This document shows, piece after piece, positions 23,230-26,759 of a DNA stretch of 26,759 nucleotides; position 1 is the first letter of the stretch; every line of letters starts with the position of its first letter. This stretch comes from Ruminococcus sp. UBA1780. GTDB taxonomy: Bacteria; Bacillota; Clostridia; Oscillospirales; Ruminococcaceae. The DNA lies in assembly GCA_002315235.1 (NCBI GenBank), contig DCGK01000013.1:1-26759 (forward strand), written 5' to 3'. Made by a program: the position numbers and the translations under genes. The notes under the pieces were generated by a model that saw only the letters and a list, made by a program, of their open reading frames with translations, had not been told where the DNA came from and made no database searches.

Positions 23230-23258
23230 ATTATAACAAATAAAATGTTATTTGTCAA
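23230..23258 (-). promoter_or_regulatory. Perfect-consensus leftward promoter
   Basis: On the - strand TTGACA (23258-23253) and TATAAT (23235-23230) with exactly 17 nt between them. Reads leftward across the rightward RNA. Confidence 0.75.
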
Positions 23259-23325
23259 CGCAACATTAAAGTTTATATAATAATATAGAGTTTGTTTATA
23301 CTCTCTTAATATTCTCTTTCGGAGT

Positions 23326-23340
23326 TTGTTGCTTTTTTAG
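23326..23340 (+). repeat. Left copy of inverted repeat flanking the recombinase
   Basis: TTGTTGCTTTTTTAG here; the reverse complement with one extra T lies at 24654-24669, on the other side of the recombinase gene. Both copies are also accompanied by TATTCTCT a few bases upstream. Could be recombinase arm sites or a fortuitous T-run repeat. Confidence 0.45.
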
Positions 23341-23367
23341 TATATCATTATTCTTTTAACTCGTCAA
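23339..23367 (-). promoter_or_regulatory. Second leftward promoter in tandem
   Basis: On the - strand TTGACG (23367-23362) and TATACT (23344-23339) with a 17-nt spacer, about 109 nt upstream of the first leftward promoter. It would give a longer RNA whose 5' part can close with GCAACA/TGTTGC and fold AGAGT/ACTCT. Confidence 0.55.
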
Positions 23368-23401
23368 TACACGGATTTCCGACGGTTATACTGCATCGAA
23401 T

Positions 23402-23464
23402 CAAAAATTTTGGTTCATTCATGGCGATAATCCGAGTTAAGACAAAACCATTCGGAAATTTTTG
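23402..23464 (-). terminator. Possible terminator downstream of the recombinase
   Basis: CAAAAATTT (23402-23410) pairs with AAATTTTTG (23456-23464), and TGGTT/AACCA continues inside. The stem is long but AT-only and the loop is large, so termination may be leaky. The stronger leftward terminator lies at 23015-23058. Confidence 0.35.
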
Positions 23465-23531
23465 TTATAAAACATTCTTTCGGTCAGCTATTATTTTACT
23501 AATCTGAAAGAAAATCTCAGAAAAATTTTTT

Positions 23532-24620
23532 TTAATGTCTGCCAAGCTCAGGGTAATTCTCTGAAATAAAGGTGGACATTTTTTTTGCGCTCTTTTTCTG
23601 CATATCCTGAGTATAGTGCCCGTAAACATCAAGTGTAAACGCTGATGAAAAGTGACCGAGATTACACTGAAGTGCTTTTATATCATCTCCGGCTTCAAGA
23701 GATAATACAGCATATGTATGTCTCAGATCGTGTACACGAAGCTTCGGATAGCCCATTCTTGTTACAATCCTTTTAAATGTCTTCTCCACAGCCTGTACTG
23801 TAAAGTGCGTTCCTGTCTTTTGACTGACAAAAACAAAGTTTTCCTCAGTTGCCGGTACAGTTTTCTTAATCTTAGCCAGCAGATTCATGACGAAATCTGA
23901 AGGATAGATTACCCTCGCTTTATTATTTTTCAGCGAAGTAAAAATAAACTGTCTGGTCATTCTGTCCTTGGTAAGCTGACGATATATATGAATCGAGCCG
24001 TTCTTGAAATTAACGCAATCCCATGTAAGACCGATAATCTCACTTTCACGCATACCGGTAAATACTGCAAACAGATAAAAATCTTCCTTTTCCTTTCCTT
24101 CTATCAGTCTCATAAACTCTCCGAGCATAGAACTTGACATTACAGTAAGGTTTCTGTGCTGAATGCACGGAAGAATTGTTCTTGTAGAAGGGTTTATCGG
24201 TATATAATGATGCATAACCGCTGTGTCCAGGCACTTATGCAGGATACCGTGAATATTCTTGACTGATTTAGGCGAAAACTTTTTATTGGTTCCTATACCA
24301 AGGCTCAGGCTATTTATAAAAAGCTGAACATCTTCAGCAGTAAGTTCTACAAGTAAGATATGACCGAGTACTCTGTTGATGTGGAGTTCAACCACACTAT
24401 CATAATACACCAGAGTATTCTTCTTAATGTTACCACAGAAATTTTCAATCCAGAATCTTGACCATTCAGCAACTCTTACATCAACCTTATCAATCCTCGT
24501 GATTTCTGCAGTTCCCTGTGTACGCATGAAATCAAGTACATTTACAATCTTTGAAAGCTGCTGATCATCCAGTTCTTTTTTTGAAATTTTTATTTCTTTT
24601 ATATTGTTTTCTTTAACCAT
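23532..24620 (-). CDS. int: Tyrosine recombinase (phage/ICE-type integrase)
   Basis: Site-specific recombinase for integration and excision of the element. 362 residues, normal for Tn916/phage-type integrases. The N-terminal part (45-155) is a SAM-like core-binding domain with NTLVYYDSVVELHINRVLG. The catalytic domain (165-345) carries Arg191 (TGMRESE), Lys231, His297-x-x-Arg300 (VHDLRHTYAV), His323 (LGH) and the nucleophile Tyr333 (DVYGHY); all are present, so it should be active. AGGAG lies 8 nt before the ATG. Oriented toward the tRNA-Leu end, as usual for tRNA-integrating elements. Divergent from the small XRE regulator, which probably controls it. A long leader with a stem-loop and T-runs precedes it. 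Confidence 0.95.
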   Translation of the reverse strand: MVKENNIKEIKISKKELDDQQLSKIVNVLDFMRTQGTAEITRIDKVDVRVAEWSRFWIENFCGNIKKNTLVYYDSVVELHINRVLGHILLVELTAEDVQLFINSLSLGIGTNKKFSPKSVKNIHGILHKCLDTAVMHHYIPINPSTRTILPCIQHRNLTVMSSSMLGEFMRLIEGKEKEDFYLFAVFTGMRESEIIGLTWDCVNFKNGSIHIYRQLTKDRMTRQFIFTSLKNNKARVIYPSDFVMNLLAKIKKTVPATEENFVFVSQKTGTHFTVQAVEKTFKRIVTRMGYPKLRVHDLRHTYAVLSLEAGDDIKALQCNLGHFSSAFTLDVYGHYTQDMQKKSAKKMSTFISENYPELGRH

Positions 24621-24653
24621 CTATATTACTCCTATTTTCTTGTTATAAAACTC

Positions 24654-24669
24654 CTAAAAAAAGCAACAA
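24654..24669 (-). repeat. Right copy of inverted repeat flanking the recombinase
   Basis: On the - strand TTGTTGCTTTTTTTAG, matching 23326-23340 apart from one T. It lies in the recombinase leader, about 34 nt upstream of its start codon. Confidence 0.45.
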
Positions 24670-24678
24670 GAGAATACA

Positions 24679-24710
24679 AAAGCGAACAGGTCCGTCACCC
24701 CGTTCGCTTT
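24679..24710 (-). other. Stem-loop in the recombinase leader
   Basis: AAAGCGAAC and GTTCGCTTT form a perfect 9-bp stem with a 14-nt loop, between the predicted recombinase promoter and its start. On the - strand it is followed by T-rich sequence, including a run of seven T about 15 nt further on. It may work as an attenuator. Confidence 0.5.
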
Positions 24711-24760
24711 CAGATTATTCAGATGATAGGATTCTCCAAATATAAGAAAGCAATACAGTT

Positions 24761-24789
24761 ATTATATCACTTTCTTACGATGTACGCAA
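24761..24789 (-). promoter_or_regulatory. Predicted recombinase promoter
   Basis: On the - strand TATAAT (24766-24761) with a weak -35 TTGCGT (24789-24784) at 17-nt spacing. The -35 coincides with the left half of the near-palindrome at 24779-24802, so repression by a bound regulator is plausible. Confidence 0.5.
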
Positions 24790-24802
24790 GTGCGTGCACA
24801 TC
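24779..24802. promoter_or_regulatory. Near-palindromic candidate operator
   Basis: The core ACGCA-AG-TGCGT (24784-24795) is perfect. The outer arms GATGT (24779-24783) and ACATC (24798-24802) extend it, with a 2-nt insertion on the right. It covers the -35 of the recombinase promoter and touches the -35 of the divergent regulator promoter. Confidence 0.5.
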
Positions 24803-24824
24803 AAGAACATCAAAAGAGTATAAT
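24795..24824 (+). promoter_or_regulatory. Predicted promoter of the XRE regulator
   Basis: TGCACA (24795-24800) and a perfect TATAAT (24819-24824) with an 18-nt spacer, giving a very short leader before the regulator. Confidence 0.5.
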
Positions 24825-24853
24825 ATAACTCAAAGGTGGTGAGTATATTATAT

Positions 24854-25096
24854 ATGGGTATTAAAGATGCAATCGCACTTAGAGTACAGAATCTTTGTGA
24901 TGAGCATAATATCACAATTTGCAAGCTCGCAACCAATTCTGGACTTTCAAGATCAACGATATATAGTATGCTTGAACCTGAAAGAAGAGATGTATCGGCT
25001 GTTTTGGTAAAGAAGATATGTGACGGATTCGGTATCACAATTATTGATTTTTATAACTCGCCGGAGTTTTATGATTTGGAACAGGAAATTAAATAA
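24854..25096 (+). CDS. Small XRE/Cro-type HTH regulator
   Basis: 80-residue DNA-binding protein made of little more than one helix-turn-helix domain: VQNLCDEHNITICKLATNSG followed by LSRSTIYSML, then a helix with VKKICDGFGITI. Probably dimeric, with the element's own promoter region as target. ATG 24854 is preferred: it gives the usual MGIKDAIALRVQNL start and has GGTGGTGAG upstream. In-frame GTG codons at 24836 and 24839 would place translation inside the ribosome-binding stretch. It is divergent from the recombinase with a palindrome between them, an arrangement typical of repressors that hold an integrated element quiet. Activator or excision-control roles are equally possible. Confidence 0.85.
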   Translation: MGIKDAIALRVQNLCDEHNITICKLATNSGLSRSTIYSMLEPERRDVSAVLVKKICDGFGITIIDFYNSPEFYDLEQEIK

Positions 25097-25114
25097 GTTG
25101 ATACTGGTATCAAC
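25097..25114 (+). terminator. Palindrome directly after the XRE stop codon
   Basis: GTTGATAC-TG-GTATCAAC, a perfect 18-nt palindrome followed by TTTATAAT. It may be a short terminator or a second binding site for the regulator. Confidence 0.5.
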
Positions 25115-25127
25115 TTTATAATAGTAG

Positions 25128-25166
25128 AAAAGTGAAGTCGTACATTCAGTATGGCTTCACTTTTTT
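25128..25166. terminator. Bidirectional terminator between XRE regulator and hsdR
   Basis: AAAAGTGAAG (25128-25137) pairs with CTTCACTTTT (25155-25164), and the stem continues inward with GTAC/GTAT. A six-T run follows on the + strand and CTTTTCTACT on the - strand. It separates two convergent genes. Confidence 0.85.
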
Positions 25167-25172
25167 CTTCAT

Positions 25173-26759
25173 TTAAACATAATTATCTGCCCATAATTCA
25201 CACTGAGTCATAACGGCTTCTATTGCTTCCGGCTGTTCATCCGGCGGATACCTGTGTGTTTTGAGTAGCTTCTTTATCATCATGCGCATTCTTGCTCTGG
25301 CTGAGTCTTTCTTCTGCCAGTCAATTGTTTTGTTCCTGCGGAGAGTATCAGTAAGTTCCTTGGTTATTGCTATAAGTTCCTCATTCTGATAAAAGTCCTT
25401 TATAGCCTGCGGCTTTGTAAGGGCATCATAAAAGGCAAGCTCATCTGAAGTAAGCCCAAGCTTTTCACCGTCTTTATTAGCTTCCTGAATTTCTTTTGCA
25501 AGTTTGAGCATTTCAGCGATAACTTCTTCATTCGTTATCATTCCATTAAGATACATTTTAACTCTGCTGCGCATTAATTCAGAGAATTTTTCAGATTTAA
25601 CGGCATTTGTTCTCCTGTAAACAGAAATCTGTTCTTCTATCAGTTTTTTCAGGAGTTCAACCGCTATATTCTTTTCTTTCATCTTTGAAATCTCTTCAAG
25701 GAACTTCGGATCAAACAGAGAAAACCCTTCCTTTGCATCTGTAAAGAGATTGATTACACCGTCACTCTTCAGGCTCTGCTTCATAAGTTCATTAATTTTA
25801 GCGTTTATATCCTGTAATGACAGTTTGGTTTTAGTTCCTTTGTTTGTAAGGCGAATGATAAGCACTCTGACTGCTTCAAAGAATGCAGCTTCAATACGAA
25901 GACTTGCATCAACCATAGATGAACAGAGAGACAGTGCCTGATGCAGGAGCAGTGATTCCTTAAGATATTCCTTTCTCTCTTCTTCCTTATCAGTTGCAAG
26001 AAGAAAGTTTACACCACCACTGATAGTTTTGGCACGTTCCAGGTCAGAACCGTTCATGAATAGTCCGTAGTCGTATCCGTGAAAGAAGTCCCGGCATACT
26101 GACATTTTTTCAAGGAATTTAGGATAAGCAATTTTGGCAACATCAGTATCGCCATATCTGTCTTTATCTCTAGCAGTATAGTCGTTCATAGCACGTTTCA
26201 GGGCACTCGCTATACCAACATAGTCAACAACAAGACCGCCTTCCTTGTCTTCAAATACACGATTTACTCTTGCAATCGCCTGCATAAGGTTATGACCTGA
26301 CATCGGTTTGTACACGTACATTGTTGCAAGGGAAGGTACGTCAAATCCGGTAAGCCACATATCAACGACAATAGCAATCTTTAAAGGACTGTTGTTATCT
26401 TTAAATAGCATTGCCATTTCGTCTTTGTGTGCCTTGTTACCTATAAGCTCCCGCCAGTCTTCAGGATCCTTGTTGGATGCTGTCATTACTACACCAACTT
26501 TTTCTGTCCAGTCAGGACGAAGCTCAAGTATTTTTCTGTATATTTTTATACCTATCTCACGTGAATAGGCAACAATCATAGCTTTACCGGTAAGCAGATG
26601 CTCACGGTTGTTTTCATAGTGATCAAGAATATCTGTAACAAGAGAATTTATCGTCTGATCATGTCCGAGTACTGCCTCCATACGACCAAGCTGCTGCTTT
26701 GACTGTTCGATAACGCCCTCATCAGCCTGTTCAGCCATGAGATCATATTCTGAATCGAT
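25173..26759 (-). CDS. hsdR: Type I restriction enzyme R subunit, C-terminal part (runs off the window)
   Basis: Motor and cleavage subunit of a type I restriction-modification complex (HsdR2M2S). The 528 visible residues are the C-terminal half; the frame is open through the window edge (IDSEYDLMAEQ...), so the nuclease and first helicase domain lie outside. Residues near 55-195 are the second RecA-like helicase domain: KAMIVAYSREIG (motif IV), VDMWLTGFDVPS (motif V) and QAIARVNRVF (motif VI, arginine finger). The remainder, from about 260, is helical and resembles the DUF3387 C-terminal domain that binds the methyltransferase core. The visible part is intact. hsdM and hsdS are expected further right. 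Accessory defence cargo of the island. Confidence 0.93.
   Translation of the reverse strand: MDSEYDLMAEQADEGVIEQSKQQLGRMEAVLGHDQTINSLVTDILDHYENNREHLLTGKAMIVAYSREIGIKIYRKILELRPDWTEKVGVVMTASNKDPEDWRELIGNKAHKDEMAMLFKDNNSPLKIAIVVDMWLTGFDVPSLATMYVYKPMSGHNLMQAIARVNRVFEDKEGGLVVDYVGIASALKRAMNDYTARDKDRYGDTDVAKIAYPKFLEKMSVCRDFFHGYDYGLFMNGSDLERAKTISGGVNFLLATDKEEERKEYLKESLLLHQALSLCSSMVDASLRIEAAFFEAVRVLIIRLTNKGTKTKLSLQDINAKINELMKQSLKSDGVINLFTDAKEGFSLFDPKFLEEISKMKEKNIAVELLKKLIEEQISVYRRTNAVKSEKFSELMRSRVKMYLNGMITNEEVIAEMLKLAKEIQEANKDGEKLGLTSDELAFYDALTKPQAIKDFYQNEELIAITKELTDTLRRNKTIDWQKKDSARARMRMMIKKLLKTHRYPPDEQPEAIEAVMTQCELWADNYV

Noticed and set aside
1..26759. CRISPR array
   Set aside because: No regularly spaced direct repeats and no cas genes seen on either strand.

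Overview
The window looks like a chromosomal segment from a low-to-mid GC Gram-positive anaerobe of the Clostridia, most likely a Ruminococcus-like gut or rumen bacterium. This is inferred from strong AGGAGG-type ribosome binding sites with frequent GTG/TTG starts, a lipoprotein GH16 glucanase, secreted proteins with choline-binding-like repeats, and the style of the glycan locus. No 16S or other taxonomic marker is present.

Left edge (1-1725): pyruvate kinase on the + strand, with a near-perfect promoter and its own terminator, then a long bidirectional hairpin that separates it from everything to the right. Positions 1764-22222, all on the - strand, form one surface-glycan locus read right to left. 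A promoter and a structured leader of about 140 nt precede a polyprenyl-phosphate sugar transferase. The genes that follow are manC, gmd, two GT4 glycosyltransferases, rmd, a 1399-residue secreted protein with a C39-like cysteine peptidase and two M14 carboxypeptidase domains (the first degenerate), a coiled-coil protein, a GT4 with a DUF4214-like tail, a three-part glycosyltransferase, wzm, wzt, a DUF6311-type membrane protein, and finally a GH16-CBM4 lipoprotein that may have its own promoter. ManC, Gmd and Rmd together make GDP-D-rhamnose from mannose-1-phosphate. The GT4 enzymes would then build a mannose/D-rhamnose chain on the undecaprenyl carrier, and Wzm/Wzt would export it. Several junctions overlap by 1-4 nt (ATGA, GTGA, TGATG), which indicates translational coupling.

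Right part (22472-26759): a tRNA-Leu(CAG) with its own promoter, followed by what looks like the left end of an integrated element: about 920 nt without a gene, a tyrosine recombinase, a divergent small XRE-type regulator, and the C-terminal part of a type I restriction HsdR that runs off the window. The recombinase and regulator share a promoter region with a near-palindrome at the two -35 positions.

The most unusual part is the gene-less stretch between the tRNA and the recombinase. It holds a rightward consensus promoter feeding a ~120-nt RNA that folds into a clean three-way junction ending in a T-run. An opposing perfect-consensus leftward promoter feeds a ~209-nt RNA that covers the first one completely in antisense and ends at its own intrinsic terminator. 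I recognise no known RNA family in either transcript.
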